NCBI GenBank assembly: GCA_007859835.1
Contig: SJPJ01000002.1
Location: 266,744-330,743, forward strand
Direction of reading: 5' to 3'
DNA: 64,000 nucleotides
Source: Novipirellula herctigrandis
GTDB lineage: Bacteria > Planctomycetota > Planctomycetia > Pirellulales > Pirellulaceae
Made by a program: the position numbers and the translations under genes. This document shows, one piece after another, positions 35,801 to 44,235 of the stretch; position 1 is the stretch's first letter; each line of letters opens with the position of its first letter. The notes beneath the pieces are model-generated. The model was not told where the DNA came from. It ran no database searches and saw only the letters and a program-made list of their open reading frames with translations.

Positions 35801-36515
35801 GGTCCTTCAAATTCTGTGTCATGGCTATTCGTCGCTCGGCCCCGTCGGACGCAGTCAAAACTAATTCGGCGTCCGGTGGAACCGAGCCACCAAGTTCTTC
35901 TGATAAAAAGCGTGCAGTAACCACCAAACTGTTGCCCCGCTCGACTTCGGTATCGCCCGGTTCGACTTTCACCGTCCACGATTGACTCTTTGGCATCGTG
36001 GCACCGGCACGACGTTGCGAGCCATCGGCGAAAAACAACATGGCCAGCACTGCAACCATCAGGATAACGGAACCAAAACCAAGAAAGCGGCTCAGACGCA
36101 TTTGGCTCGATGGGACCGCTTCGGCCCAAGAATTTTCGCGTGAATGATCCGAGACTTCACGGACAACTTGCTTTTGCAGAAAACCGAGTGCCTGCTCTTC
36201 ATCCATTAAACTGATAGCCGTTAGCAGTCGTTGCTGGAGCGACGGAAAGGTTGTTTCTATTTCACTGGCTACTTTACGAAGGTTTCTGAAACTACGGAGT
36301 GAAATCGCCGCAGCGACAAGGATCGCAAAGACCGCAAGACCCCCAAGAGAGATTGCCGTTGAAGTGCCAGGTAAATTGCCGCTGCGCACCGACGGTAATA
36401 TCAACGCACCTAGCAGTGTCACCAAAATCGCAATCAACGCGATAAGCCATTGAAACCTTCGCTTACGAAAACGGCGACCGACGTCGGTGACACGAGTTAG
36501 AAGTGTATCGTTCAT
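32892..36515 (-). CDS. Large membrane protein with long Q/E-rich coiled coil (DUF4175-like)
   Basis: 1207 residues from the ATG at 36515, overlapping the upstream stop by 4 nt. Three membrane helices (about 22-42, 55-75 and 145-165) precede beta-rich extracytoplasmic domains, then a long coiled coil (about residues 650-1010) rich in Gln, Glu and Arg. A low-complexity tail (about 1020-1120) has DQQGDPS and QPGNQQ repeats encoded by 21-bp and 15-bp DNA repeats. The N-terminal layout resembles DUF4175. It is probably a structural partner of the vWA proteins in the operon. Confidence 0.65.
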   Translation of the reverse strand: MNDTLLTRVTDVGRRFRKRRFQWLIALIAILVTLLGALILPSVRSGNLPGTSTAISLGGLAVFAILVAAAISLRSFRNLRKVASEIETTFPSLQQRLLTAISLMDEEQALGFLQKQVVREVSDHSRENSWAEAVPSSQMRLSRFLGFGSVILMVAVLAMLFFADGSQRRAGATMPKSQSWTVKVEPGDTEVERGNSLVVTARFLSEELGGSVPPDAELVLTASDGAERRIAMTQNLKDPILGGFVSSVEEPFTYQIVAPTWQSETYSVEVFEFPALVRSDAELDYPDYTQLDDKRVEDTVRVAAVEGTQLEWICFLNKPVQSAELVEEGGTRIALVSSADADTAMTAAIEMRVSQRFTLSLVDAQGRQNQYPAELVSRVIPNVPPKLKIAAASDTSVSPLEEFPIAAEVYDDFGIRRVGLAYSFVGKNHEVVLAENVSRGASEKVSHLIEFEELGAEPDQLFAYHLFAEDIGPDGLLRRTESDMYFADVRPFEQIFREGEAPPSGPPSQQQSPSGQEAEELADLQKEIINATWRVIRDQVGETLKEESFEGVGLVLEAQNEALNKLEELAQEVDDSKSILFVDQTRASMQSAITLLERSLGGNRTDSLNEALTAEQEAYAGLLKLRSREFEVSRSEQQNQSSSGSASQRRRQQQLDELELDEDENRYETQQQAQTNDPQQQQERENRQILSRLRELARRQEDLNKQIAQLQSSLEAAKTPEEKAEVERQLKRLREQQQELLRETDEMSERMQSPENQEAMQQASEQLQETRENVRQAAEALQEQDASKALSSGKRAERQLEQMRDEFRQKASGQFNDAMRQMSSDAQQLEEQQRELAELIQRDQQNQSSGLRDGEPQQEIEEKITRQREELSELQQEMQETIEQAEEAEPLLAEKLYDSFRESQQRQIDRRLGQTSELLRRGFDQQAAVAEEMAREGIEGLSDGLEEAASAVLGDETEGLKRSLAELDQLTETLENEMRAAQPPSDQQRPPSDQQGDPSDQQGDPSDQQGPPSDQQGDPSESQSLRANPSQAQGGQPNGQPSGQQDGQPNEGQNGQPSQSDPQQPGNQQPGNQQPGNQQAGNSITQLAADSPSGSPITGNGFRDWSDRLRDVEEMLESPELRSRANRIRDRARDIRVDLQRKSEAPQWDLVEEMIAKPLRELRRDVQEEWMRRSAEKNSLVPIDRDPVPKEYADAVHRYYENLGSGR
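33286..33330. repeat. 15-bp in-frame tandem repeat (QPGNQ) in the coiled-coil gene
   Basis: Units of about 15 bp around TTGCCCGGTTGCTGA are repeated three times and encode QPGNQ on the minus strand. Confidence 0.8.
33445..33575. repeat. 21-bp in-frame tandem repeat (SDQQGDP) in the coiled-coil gene
   Basis: Units of 21 bp around CTTGGATCTCCTTGCTGATC are repeated about five to six times with scattered substitutions. They encode SDQQGDP/SDQQGPP in the low-complexity tail. Confidence 0.85.
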
Positions 36516-38587
36516 TGGCGAAGCTCTCGTTTTGGAAAGGCACCCCACATCGTTTCTGCGGCTAAGAATCCCAACGCCGCGAAAGCGAACCATCTCCACA
36601 ATTTTTGGTTATTTTCCAATTCCACATCTCGCTTTTGGCGAGCATTCGCTTGACTCGCCTCGATCGTATCGGCTTTGCCAAGTGGAATTCCAAATCGTTC
36701 CAACGACGCGGGATCAAGTGGATCGACCCGACTTTCGGATTCGGCAAGGTTGACGGCAATCCGTTCGACCGTCGTTCCATCGGTGTACTGGTAAATGCCC
36801 GGCCGATCCATCGATTCTAGGTCTGACAATTCGGCAAAGGCAAATTCGGTACCGTCGGGTCCAATGATTCTTGCCGTCTTAGAAGGTTTCCAATCCACCG
36901 GATCACCGACGATGGATGATGCCAAAGGGGAAAGCAAATGACTGCGAGAATCAAAAAAACCGAACATCAACGGTAGAAACTTAGTCGACAGCGCCAACTG
37001 ACTCGCATCAGGTTGCCATCCCGTTGTCAGAATCCAAATCCCCCCCGTTCCTATCGCTTCTTCGGCGATGGCAACGTCGCCATCATCGAAATTCGCTAGA
37101 CGCCGGACCTTCTCAGGCAATGGGTCGAGCCGTCGATGTGACCAAAAACGAATCTTGGAAAAGTCGTTGAATTGTGGGTCCGCCATGCTTTCAAATAGCG
37201 AGCTATCGAACTCAATGTTTGACAACATGGCATAGTCATCCACATTCGCTTCGGACACGGCGATGGAGTCGTCTGCCAAAATCGCTTTCAACGCACCGTT
37301 CCAATCCGTTTCCGCATCGCCTAGCACGCACAGGACCCTTCCGCCGCTCGCTGCATATTGACGAAGCAGTTTGCTACCTGCGGAATCAATTGCTTTGGTG
37401 ACAATGACCAAGGGTGTCGTTTCGGGGTTAAGAAGCGTGGCCTCAACCTTCTCACTCTGTTCGACCGACACGGTTCGTAGCGAATCGCTAAACGGAACTC
37501 GCATCAAGTAGTACAGCAAACTCTCACGAGGCGGGTACGACCGAGCGTCATTGCCAACGAACAAAACCTTCAATGTTTTCGGCTCGGGGGCAACAAGAAA
37601 ACGTTGATTGTCAAAAGCATTCTCGTCGTTCTTTAAGACGAGCGATGTCACCTCGCTTGTTGGCTTGGACATCGAAACCACTCTCGATTCACCCGGTGGA
37701 ACCTGAACGGGCAATTCCGACGCCGCTTGCAGATCACTACTTTGCCACGCCACGCGGAATTGCGATGTTGCAGCTTTTGGGGAGTTCGAAACACGTAGCC
37801 GCACACGATCATTTCCTGCGTCTGTCTCTTCCACCATCGTAGGCAGTATTTGTGCCCATGCATTCGAGTTTGTGTCGCCACGGGCGATTTGAATATCCAC
37901 CGGTACATTTTTGGGCCATGGGAACGACTGCAAACTTTCGATTTCGCTTCCCGATTGCAGGTCTGTGATCAAGACAATCGACGAGTGCAACTGTCGCCCG
38001 TTTGTTTCTTGGGACTCGTCGACTTCACTTGCTAGCTCGGCACTTCGCTTGAGAGCGGAACCCAACTGCGTCGCTCGCCAAGATGGTGTAAGCTCCTTGA
38101 TGATCGATGTTGCCGCTGCTTTGAGTTGTGGCAGCGCAAGCGTGTGAGATTGTTCAAAGCCAAAGAGTAACTCAGTACGCTGGTCAAAGGCAACGATCGA
38201 AAGCTCGGTTCCCGGTTCAAGCGATTCGATGGCTTGCAATGCTCTTTGGGTCGCGTCGGTCCACACGCCCGGCCGCTGCAGACTAGCACTTGTGTCGATC
38301 ACCAGGACAGTTCGACGGTACATCGTATCGGCATCGGCAAGCGATGTGGATCGAAGGAAGGGGCGGGCAAATGCAGCCGCAAGCAGCAACAATGCGGTCG
38401 CTCGCAACAAAAGGAGCGGCCAATTATCGAGGCGACTTCGCCGCGTTAATGTCGGTGGCGTCGGCCTCAGAAACATTAGCGAACTGAACGAAACCGACGC
38501 TTTAGGTTGTTGACGGATCAAATGAAACAGAATCGGCAATCCAATCGCCAATCCGCCAAGCAAAAATAGTGGTGCAAGCAAACTCAA
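36512..38587 (-). CDS. BatA-like vWA membrane protein
   Basis: 691 residues with a TTG start that overlaps the DUF58 stop. The N-terminus 'LAPLFLLGGLAIGLPILFHL' and the second helix ('LLLLRATALLLLAAAFARP') are the BatA-type N-terminal domain. A vWA fold follows, with MIDAS-like 'LVIDTSASLQRPG' (about residue 95). The central part carries a long extracytoplasmic beta-rich section, and a final helix sits near the C-terminus. Such proteins are membrane partners of MoxR/DUF58 pairs. Confidence 0.8.
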   Translation of the reverse strand: MSLLAPLFLLGGLAIGLPILFHLIRQQPKASVSFSSLMFLRPTPPTLTRRSRLDNWPLLLLRATALLLLAAAFARPFLRSTSLADADTMYRRTVLVIDTSASLQRPGVWTDATQRALQAIESLEPGTELSIVAFDQRTELLFGFEQSHTLALPQLKAAATSIIKELTPSWRATQLGSALKRSAELASEVDESQETNGRQLHSSIVLITDLQSGSEIESLQSFPWPKNVPVDIQIARGDTNSNAWAQILPTMVEETDAGNDRVRLRVSNSPKAATSQFRVAWQSSDLQAASELPVQVPPGESRVVSMSKPTSEVTSLVLKNDENAFDNQRFLVAPEPKTLKVLFVGNDARSYPPRESLLYYLMRVPFSDSLRTVSVEQSEKVEATLLNPETTPLVIVTKAIDSAGSKLLRQYAASGGRVLCVLGDAETDWNGALKAILADDSIAVSEANVDDYAMLSNIEFDSSLFESMADPQFNDFSKIRFWSHRRLDPLPEKVRRLANFDDGDVAIAEEAIGTGGIWILTTGWQPDASQLALSTKFLPLMFGFFDSRSHLLSPLASSIVGDPVDWKPSKTARIIGPDGTEFAFAELSDLESMDRPGIYQYTDGTTVERIAVNLAESESRVDPLDPASLERFGIPLGKADTIEASQANARQKRDVELENNQKLWRWFAFAALGFLAAETMWGAFPKRELRQ

Positions 38588-39570
38588 GTCGCACCTCTGC
38601 TGCTTGCCGATCGTGACAACATGCCTGCGCGGGCAGTTGGACGCGTCCGGCGTTGTTGGGACTGGACTAAATGGAATAGCGAATCGTCAAGCGGTTGGTT
38701 CGTGACGATCGGGTACAAATCAACAGCCAGAGAATCACACACCGTTTGTAATTGCTCTTGGTGCTGCTGAAACGCTTTTTGGTAATCGTCTCGCGCCGCA
38801 TCGGGATCGAGGTAAATCTCACGCCCCGTTTCCATGTCGATGACCATGCTAGGTGAATCAAGTTGGAAGTTGACTTCGGTGGGATCTAGAATCCGCAGAA
38901 TACCAACCTCGTGGCCTCGAGAGCGGAGGTAAGCCAAGTTGGTGCGAAGCGAATCGACGGGTGTCAACAAATCCGAAATCAGGATCACCAGTCCGCGCCG
39001 ACCGACCAGAGATGCAATTTGTTTCAGCGGAGCATCAATATCGGTGCCTTTGCCGGAAAGGGGACGCGATAGAACACCAAGCATTTGATGTAAATGCCCG
39101 GGCCGACGTCGTGCAGGAATAAAGTCGGCCACTGCTTCATCGAACGTCATCACACCGACGCTGTCTCGCTGCAACGTCAGAAAGTAGGCGAAGGTTGCCG
39201 CCAACGTCCGGGCGTAATTAATCTTCGTATATTCAAGCGAACCGTAGCCCATCGACTGGCTTTGATCGACGACCAAGTAACATCGGCGACTCGTTTCGTC
39301 CTCGAATTTTTTAATGAAGTAGCGATCACTACGAGCGAAACGTTTCCAATCGAGTCCTCGCAGGTCATCGCCAACGGAATAGGGCCGATACTCAGAGAAC
39401 TCGACGGACGAACCATGTAGAGGACTGCGATGCAGCCCATTAAAAAAACCCTCCACAACCGTTTTGGCTCGCAATTGCAGATGCTTGATACGCATCACCG
39501 CCGACGGATCGATCGATTCGCGGCGCGGATGAGAGAGCGGTGGTGTCGGATTCGCTTTGGGCATACCCAT
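38584..39570 (-). CDS. DUF58 / vWA protein of the MoxR operon
   Basis: 328 residues with the DUF58 core 'EFSEYRPYSVGDDLRGLDWK' (about 57-76) and the vWA MIDAS 'LVVDQSQSMGYG' (about 97). There is no membrane segment, so it is cytoplasmic. In characterised relatives a MoxR ATPase remodels or loads the DUF58 partner. Its stop overlaps the BatA-like start by 4 nt; it follows the MoxR gene by 27 nt. Confidence 0.88.
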   Translation of the reverse strand: MGMPKANPTPPLSHPRRESIDPSAVMRIKHLQLRAKTVVEGFFNGLHRSPLHGSSVEFSEYRPYSVGDDLRGLDWKRFARSDRYFIKKFEDETSRRCYLVVDQSQSMGYGSLEYTKINYARTLAATFAYFLTLQRDSVGVMTFDEAVADFIPARRRPGHLHQMLGVLSRPLSGKGTDIDAPLKQIASLVGRRGLVILISDLLTPVDSLRTNLAYLRSRGHEVGILRILDPTEVNFQLDSPSMVIDMETGREIYLDPDAARDDYQKAFQQHQEQLQTVCDSLAVDLYPIVTNQPLDDSLFHLVQSQQRRTRPTARAGMLSRSASSRGAT

Positions 39571-39597
39571 TTGTCTATTCTGCCGGAACCGTCGAGT

Positions 39598-40608
39598 CTA
39601 TTTTGCCGGAACTGTCGAGAGGAGTTGATCGATGACATCTTCGATCGTGACCCCTTCGGCTTCCGCTTTGTAACTAAGTAGCACACGGTGGCGGAGTGCG
39701 GGGTGAGCGAGGGCCCGAATGTCTTCGAAACGGACGTGAGCATTCCCCGCCAAAAGAGCTCGTGCTTTGGCACCAAGAACAAGTGTTTGCGCGGCTCGAA
39801 GCCCTGCACCCCAACTAACGTAGTGATTGATAAAATCGGGAGTACCATCGCGGTCCGGACGCGTCGAGGAAGCAAGCCGCACTGCGTATGCGCCGACTTC
39901 TTCCGCAATCGGAACTCTCCGAACCGCTTCATGGAAACGCAGCACGTCTTCACCTGTAAACAGCGGCTGAATCGGCTCCGCTCGCGTTGCAGTCGTTTGC
40001 ATAACCACAGCAAGTTCTTGCTCGGCTGGCAAGTAATCGATCAAGACATTGAACATAAACCGGTCAAGCTGAGCCTCCGGCAGCGGGTAGGTCCCCTCCA
40101 TTTCAATCGGGTTTTGCGTTGCCAACACAAAGAACGGTTCATCCAGTTCATATCGATGCCCCGCGGCAGTGACCTGATGTTCCTGCATGGCTTCGAGCAG
40201 TGCCGCTTGCGTCTTCGGTGGGGTCCGGTTGATTTCATCGGCGAGGATTACGTTGGCAAAAATCGGTCCTTTGACAAACGTCATCCGCCGGCGACCATCG
40301 GCGTTGTCCTCGAGAATTTCCGTGCCGGTAATGTCCGCTGGCATCAAATCGGGTGTGAATTGGATGCGTTGGAAATGAAGGTGAAAAATCTTCGCAACAC
40401 TTCGAACCAGCAACGTTTTGGCCAATCCCGGTGCCCCGGTGATCAAACAGTGGCCCCCTGCCATCAAACAAATCAACAATTGTTCGATAACGTCATGCTG
40501 ACCAACGATGGTCTTGGACAACTCAGCCGCAATTTTTTCTCGCCCGGAACGGATCTGCCCAATGGTCTGTTCCTCTTGCTCAAGTGACAACGATTCGCTG
40601 CTCATCAA
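39598..40608 (-). CDS. MoxR-family AAA+ ATPase (operon leader)
   Basis: 336 residues. Walker A 'GAPGLAKT', Walker B and sensor region '[20 protein letters not shown]' and the '[20 protein letters not shown]' segment are the MoxR set. It is the first gene of the six-gene minus-strand operon, and the likely promoter lies in 40609-40800. MoxR ATPases usually act as chaperones for vWA proteins encoded beside them, as here. Confidence 0.92.
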   Translation of the reverse strand: MMSSESLSLEQEEQTIGQIRSGREKIAAELSKTIVGQHDVIEQLLICLMAGGHCLITGAPGLAKTLLVRSVAKIFHLHFQRIQFTPDLMPADITGTEILEDNADGRRRMTFVKGPIFANVILADEINRTPPKTQAALLEAMQEHQVTAAGHRYELDEPFFVLATQNPIEMEGTYPLPEAQLDRFMFNVLIDYLPAEQELAVVMQTTATRAEPIQPLFTGEDVLRFHEAVRRVPIAEEVGAYAVRLASSTRPDRDGTPDFINHYVSWGAGLRAAQTLVLGAKARALLAGNAHVRFEDIRALAHPALRHRVLLSYKAEAEGVTIEDVIDQLLSTVPAK

Positions 40609-40800
40609 GGTTCCTTTATTGGTGCGGCATACTCGGTGCCGTTTAGTATAAAGGTTCAGGCAAGTATCGTGTGATTAAAAGAAGTAACCTTCGGAGTGCC
40701 GACCCTGATCACAGGTTTCCGCTGCATGCACCACGGTCCTGTGGTGGCAACGAGGGACGGCAAAAGGTTTCCTTGACCGCTCGCTCTGTAGAGGGAAGTC

Positions 40801-42474
40801 TTAGAGAGGGAAGTCGTCTTCGGCTGCACTATCAGCGTACAATGGCATGTGCCGATAATAGACTTCCAAAATCATCGTCGCAAACGCGGTGCTTGCCAAA
40901 CGACCACCCTCTCTAGGCCCTCGATTTGCACGGCTATTGGGAAAATGCCAACTTCCTTTTTCGCCCGGCTTCTGCGATTGAACGGCGACCAACCAGTCGC
41001 GAAGCTCGACGTTGAATTTATCCCATTCCAAACCACCGTAATGACGCAAGACTTGGGCGGCATAGTAGTCGTAGTAGATATCTTCTTTGTCGACACCCTT
41101 GTTTGCCACATCTTTGACGCCCGCAATGATGCCTGGATGCGTTTTATCCCAACCAGTGTACATCCGACACAATAGCCCAATCGCCGTGTTGCTCGGCCTG
41201 AATCCGGCGGTCGGTTTGTCGTAGCCATAACGCGAACCGTTGTTGGATTGCACTTTGTCCAAAAACGCCATCGATCCTTGAATGGTCGTAGGTGGAATCA
41301 CAAGGTGCCCCATGTGCCCACTCTTCAATGCCATGATTTGCCAACCCGTGACCGACGTGTCCCCACCTTCCGGATGTTTCGGTCGATATCGCCATCCTCC
41401 GTCGCGGCATTGGGCATAGATAATGTAATTCAGTGACGCTTGAGCTGGAGCCGCAAGTGCAGGGTCGCCTGTCATTGCGTAAGCTTCGCAAAGTGTGATC
41501 GATGCCAAGCCGTGCGAGTACATGTTGCCGGAACCTTCGGACAAATCGAGAACTGGCATGCCTTGTTGCTTGCCTGGCTTTCCATTGTTGGCGAGGAACA
41601 GGAGTCCGGCACGGATTCGGTCTCGGTATTCACCACTCATGTGAGTTTGCCCGGCACCCAAGAATGGCAACAGGGCGAATGAGGTTGCCGCGTTGTTTGC
41701 GTCCCAACGATTAGGCTCGCCGGGGTCGCCGCATCGATTTCGGCAAACCGTATTATGGTGGAACGTCCACGCACCATTGGGCATTTGATGCAGACTCAAC
41801 CACTTCAATGCTTGCCCTACAGCCGATTCGCTTTGCTCACTGCCGCCGTAATCACGAAGCAGTTTCCTTTTCATTTCGGCACCACGACTGCTCATGGGAG
41901 CACCATGGGTCGCGGCGAGTGTTTGAAGTGTAGCGGAGACCGGAGCCATATCCGCAGCCATGTCCATGCTAACGGCCACTTGCGCGATTTCGATCGACTC
42001 GATCGCCGTTGGCTCGACCATCTCCATCTCTTGTTCGGTCTCGACCATTTCGTCGACCACATCGTCAGCTTCTTCTACATCGCCCGGATCGATTTGTTCA
42101 ATCGAGAACTCCTCCATGTCGAGGCCTTCTTCGCCTGCTCCCGCAGCGGTCAAAACATTGACAACCCTGACCGGTTCCGAAACGCTAATGAGTCCTAAGA
42201 TCAGGATGACAATGACATGAAAAAAGGTGCTGATCATCCAAGCAGGCATCGCGCGAAAAAACAAAAATCGCTGTTCTGGCGTGTAGTCGTCGGTTTCGTG
42301 CTCTTCGAGCATGGCGGCTTCGTTTGCGATGTCCTCATCATCAATCACATCGCTGTCAATCACATCGCTGTCAATCACATCGCTGTCAATCACATCGCTG
42401 TCAATCGCACTTTCATCAACAGAGTCGTCCAGAATGAAGGATTCCTCGACGTCCGGATCAATCTCATTACTCAT
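40801..42474 (-). CDS. Membrane-anchored prenyltransferase/squalene-cyclase-fold protein
   Basis: 557 residues. A cytoplasmic acidic N-terminus with four IDSDV repeats precedes a single membrane helix (about 79-99). The C-terminal 350 residues are an alpha/alpha toroid of squalene-cyclase/prenyltransferase type, with repeats such as 'SAVGQALKWLSLHQMPNGAW' and 'SLNYIIYAQCRDGGWRYRP'. The toroid is extracytoplasmic. No catalytic DxDD motif is seen, so it is likely a non-enzymatic scaffold, as in many planctomycete relatives. It lies about 190 nt upstream of the MoxR operon. Confidence 0.75.
   Translation of the reverse strand: MSNEIDPDVEESFILDDSVDESAIDSDVIDSDVIDSDVIDSDVIDDEDIANEAAMLEEHETDDYTPEQRFLFFRAMPAWMISTFFHVIVILILGLISVSEPVRVVNVLTAAGAGEEGLDMEEFSIEQIDPGDVEEADDVVDEMVETEQEMEMVEPTAIESIEIAQVAVSMDMAADMAPVSATLQTLAATHGAPMSSRGAEMKRKLLRDYGGSEQSESAVGQALKWLSLHQMPNGAWTFHHNTVCRNRCGDPGEPNRWDANNAATSFALLPFLGAGQTHMSGEYRDRIRAGLLFLANNGKPGKQQGMPVLDLSEGSGNMYSHGLASITLCEAYAMTGDPALAAPAQASLNYIIYAQCRDGGWRYRPKHPEGGDTSVTGWQIMALKSGHMGHLVIPPTTIQGSMAFLDKVQSNNGSRYGYDKPTAGFRPSNTAIGLLCRMYTGWDKTHPGIIAGVKDVANKGVDKEDIYYDYYAAQVLRHYGGLEWDKFNVELRDWLVAVQSQKPGEKGSWHFPNSRANRGPREGGRLASTAFATMILEVYYRHMPLYADSAAEDDFPL
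42343..42402. repeat. 15-bp in-frame tandem repeat (IDSDV) in the prenyltransferase-fold gene
   Basis: AATCACATCGCTGTC is repeated four times without change and encodes IDSDV repeats on the minus strand. Confidence 0.93.
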
Positions 42475-42588
42475 GGATTACGCAAACCCTGATTAGAAAC
42501 ACTACGAAACAGAACTCTGCCGATCCCAGTATAGCCACTAAGGGTACTGAATCGACCACAGCAATCGAAATTAATGCCGTTCTGCAGC

Positions 42589-43815
42589 CTATGATTGGGT
42601 GAGTGAACGCCAAGCTTGCTCCGCCGCAATGCGAATCTCCTGGGCCGTCGTTTGGTGACTTTCTGCCAAGGCGGCGGCGTCATCGTCTTCGATCGAAAAC
42701 CGCGGCTCTCCCTTCGGAAGAATCACCAATTTCCCTCGTACGGGCCCGTAAGCGGTTTCCACGGTTTCTACTTTTCGCTGCAATTTATGCCGATCGACGC
42801 TGTATCGACGAATCCCAATCGATGTCGAGTGCGCAAAGATGATCTGCTCCAACACCGCAACGCTCGAATTTGGAGATACAGCGGTCAGCACGACGCCGCT
42901 TCGTCCTTTCTTCATCACACAGGGGGTTTGAAAGACGTCAAGTGCGCCAGCGGAAAGCAAACGACGAGCACAATCGGCCAACTGCTCCGGCGAGCAATCG
43001 TCGATGTTCGTTTCCAACACCACGACCCGATCGGATTCCACCGCCCCAATCGACTCCGCATCACCGCCTTCGGCTTCCCCCAACAAAACACGAAGCACAT
43101 TTGCTTGTTCACTCAAATCTTTGCTGCCAGCACCGTATCCGACCGCCGCCAGTGTCATCGCAGGCATATTTCCAAAGTGGGTCGCAGTCGCCTTCAAGAT
43201 TGCCGCACCGGTGGGGGTGGTCAATTCGGCTTGGATATCGCTGGCAGCAATCGGGATGCCTTTAAGAAGTTCCGCAGTCGCAGGTGCAGGAACCGAAACG
43301 AGGCCGTGCGCGATCGTGATTTTCCCACTTCCGGTGGGGACGGGCGAAGTCGCGACCGCTTTAATGCCTAGAGCCTCCATGGCGATAGCGGTGCCAACGA
43401 TGTCCGCAATCGAATCAATGGCCCCCACTTCGTGGAAATGGACTTTTTCGATGGTCGATCCGTGGACCTTCGCTTCGGCTTCGGCCAATCGACGAAAAAT
43501 TCGATGAGCCAACTGTTTCGCCTCCTCGCTGATTTGATCGGCCCGATCGATCATCTCGGTAATATGGTGCAGATGGCGATGAGCATGCTCCGGGGGGTGT
43601 TCGATATGGACTTTGACAGCCCGAAACCCGTTTTTCTTGACCATTTCCGAGCGAATGGCGATTTCGGGCAATCCCATCGAACGAACGCCCGTTTCGATCG
43701 CTGCAGCGTCGATTTGCCCGGTTTGGGCTCCCAAATCAATCAATGCACCGAGAGTCATATCGCCACTGATTCCACTGTGGCAATCAAAAAAGGCTGTCGT
43801 TACCGATCCATTCAT
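42589..43815 (-). CDS. larC: Nickel-pincer cofactor biosynthesis protein LarC
   Basis: 408 residues. The N-terminal 'AFFDCHSGISGDMTLGALID' and, further on, 'VHFHEVGAIDSIADIVGTA' and 'ETNIDDCSPEQLADC' are LarC signatures. LarC inserts nickel into the pincer nucleotide used by lactate racemase-type enzymes (CTP-dependent). In some species larC is read by a programmed frameshift; here it is a single uninterrupted frame. larA, larB and larE are not in the window. Confidence 0.9.
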   Translation of the reverse strand: MNGSVTTAFFDCHSGISGDMTLGALIDLGAQTGQIDAAAIETGVRSMGLPEIAIRSEMVKKNGFRAVKVHIEHPPEHAHRHLHHITEMIDRADQISEEAKQLAHRIFRRLAEAEAKVHGSTIEKVHFHEVGAIDSIADIVGTAIAMEALGIKAVATSPVPTGSGKITIAHGLVSVPAPATAELLKGIPIAASDIQAELTTPTGAAILKATATHFGNMPAMTLAAVGYGAGSKDLSEQANVLRVLLGEAEGGDAESIGAVESDRVVVLETNIDDCSPEQLADCARRLLSAGALDVFQTPCVMKKGRSGVVLTAVSPNSSVAVLEQIIFAHSTSIGIRRYSVDRHKLQRKVETVETAYGPVRGKLVILPKGEPRFSIEDDDAAALAESHQTTAQEIRIAAEQAWRSLTQS

Positions 43816-43929
43816 TGTCGCTTCCTACTTTTCTCGGTTGTTGAGCGGAGGGGGGGTGAGGTGGATTTCATGTCAGTTTTGGCGGGAATATCTGTTTTGA
43901 CAATGTCGGTTGTGGCAGGCGTTTTGGCG

Positions 43930-43957
43930 TTGAAGGATTCCTCCAAACCGCTATACT
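43930..43957 (+). promoter_or_regulatory. Sigma-70-like promoter for bL36
   Basis: TTGAAG (43930-43935) and TATACT (43952-43957), a 16-nt spacer, 105 nt before the bL36 start. It is the best match to a housekeeping promoter in this gap. Confidence 0.6.
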
Positions 43958-44061
43958 CCGCCCTTTCCAACGTGTTCTTACGTTAACAAAAGCGACTCGC
44001 CGCGGCCATTGTTAGCCGCTGGCGTGACAGAGTATACGAAATAAGCGACGAGATCGATCCG

Positions 44062-44214
44062 ATGAAAGTTGTCAGTAGCATTGGTGCCTTGAAGTACCGC
44101 CATCCCGATTGCCAAGTGGTCAAACGCCGCGGCCGTATTTACGTGATTTGCAAGAGCAATCCGAAGTTTAAGGTCCGCCAAGGCGGTGCGAAGGTAAAAA
44201 AAGCCCGTCGCTAA
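44062..44214 (+). CDS. rpmJ: 50S ribosomal protein bL36, cysteine-poor (C-minus) form
   Basis: 50 residues. '[20 protein letters not shown]' and '[11 protein letters not shown]' define bL36. The zinc-binding Cys/Cys/Cys/His set of the standard form is not kept; only C17 and C30 remain, as in the YkgO-type paralogs thought to replace the zinc form under zinc limitation. The gene is followed 21 nt later by the BshB1-like deacetylase. Confidence 0.92.
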   Translation: MKVVSSIGALKYRHPDCQVVKRRGRIYVICKSNPKFKVRQGGAKVKKARR

Positions 44215-44235
44215 AGTCGTTGATCACTCCGCAAA

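Noticed and set aside
36512..38587. Defence-island reading of the MoxR operon
   Set aside because: There are no nucleases, toxins, integrases or composition shift nearby; a core planctomycete envelope operon is the simpler view.
39688..40587. 299-codon open frame on the plus strand
   Set aside because: It lies antisense to the complete MoxR gene and its translation has no domain; long antisense frames are common over this codon usage.
40727..40746. Hairpin CACCAC...GTGGTG
   Set aside because: Six base pairs and no T-tract on either strand; it is not convincing as the terminator of the prenyltransferase-fold gene or as an operator.
42616..43371. 251-codon frame on the plus strand
   Set aside because: Antisense to larC, with a composition of chance reading and no domain.
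43432..43986. 184-codon frame on the plus strand, ending in a hydrophobic 38-residue peptide
   Set aside because: It mostly overlaps larC antisense; the hydrophobic end lies over the promoter of bL36, so it is probably chance.
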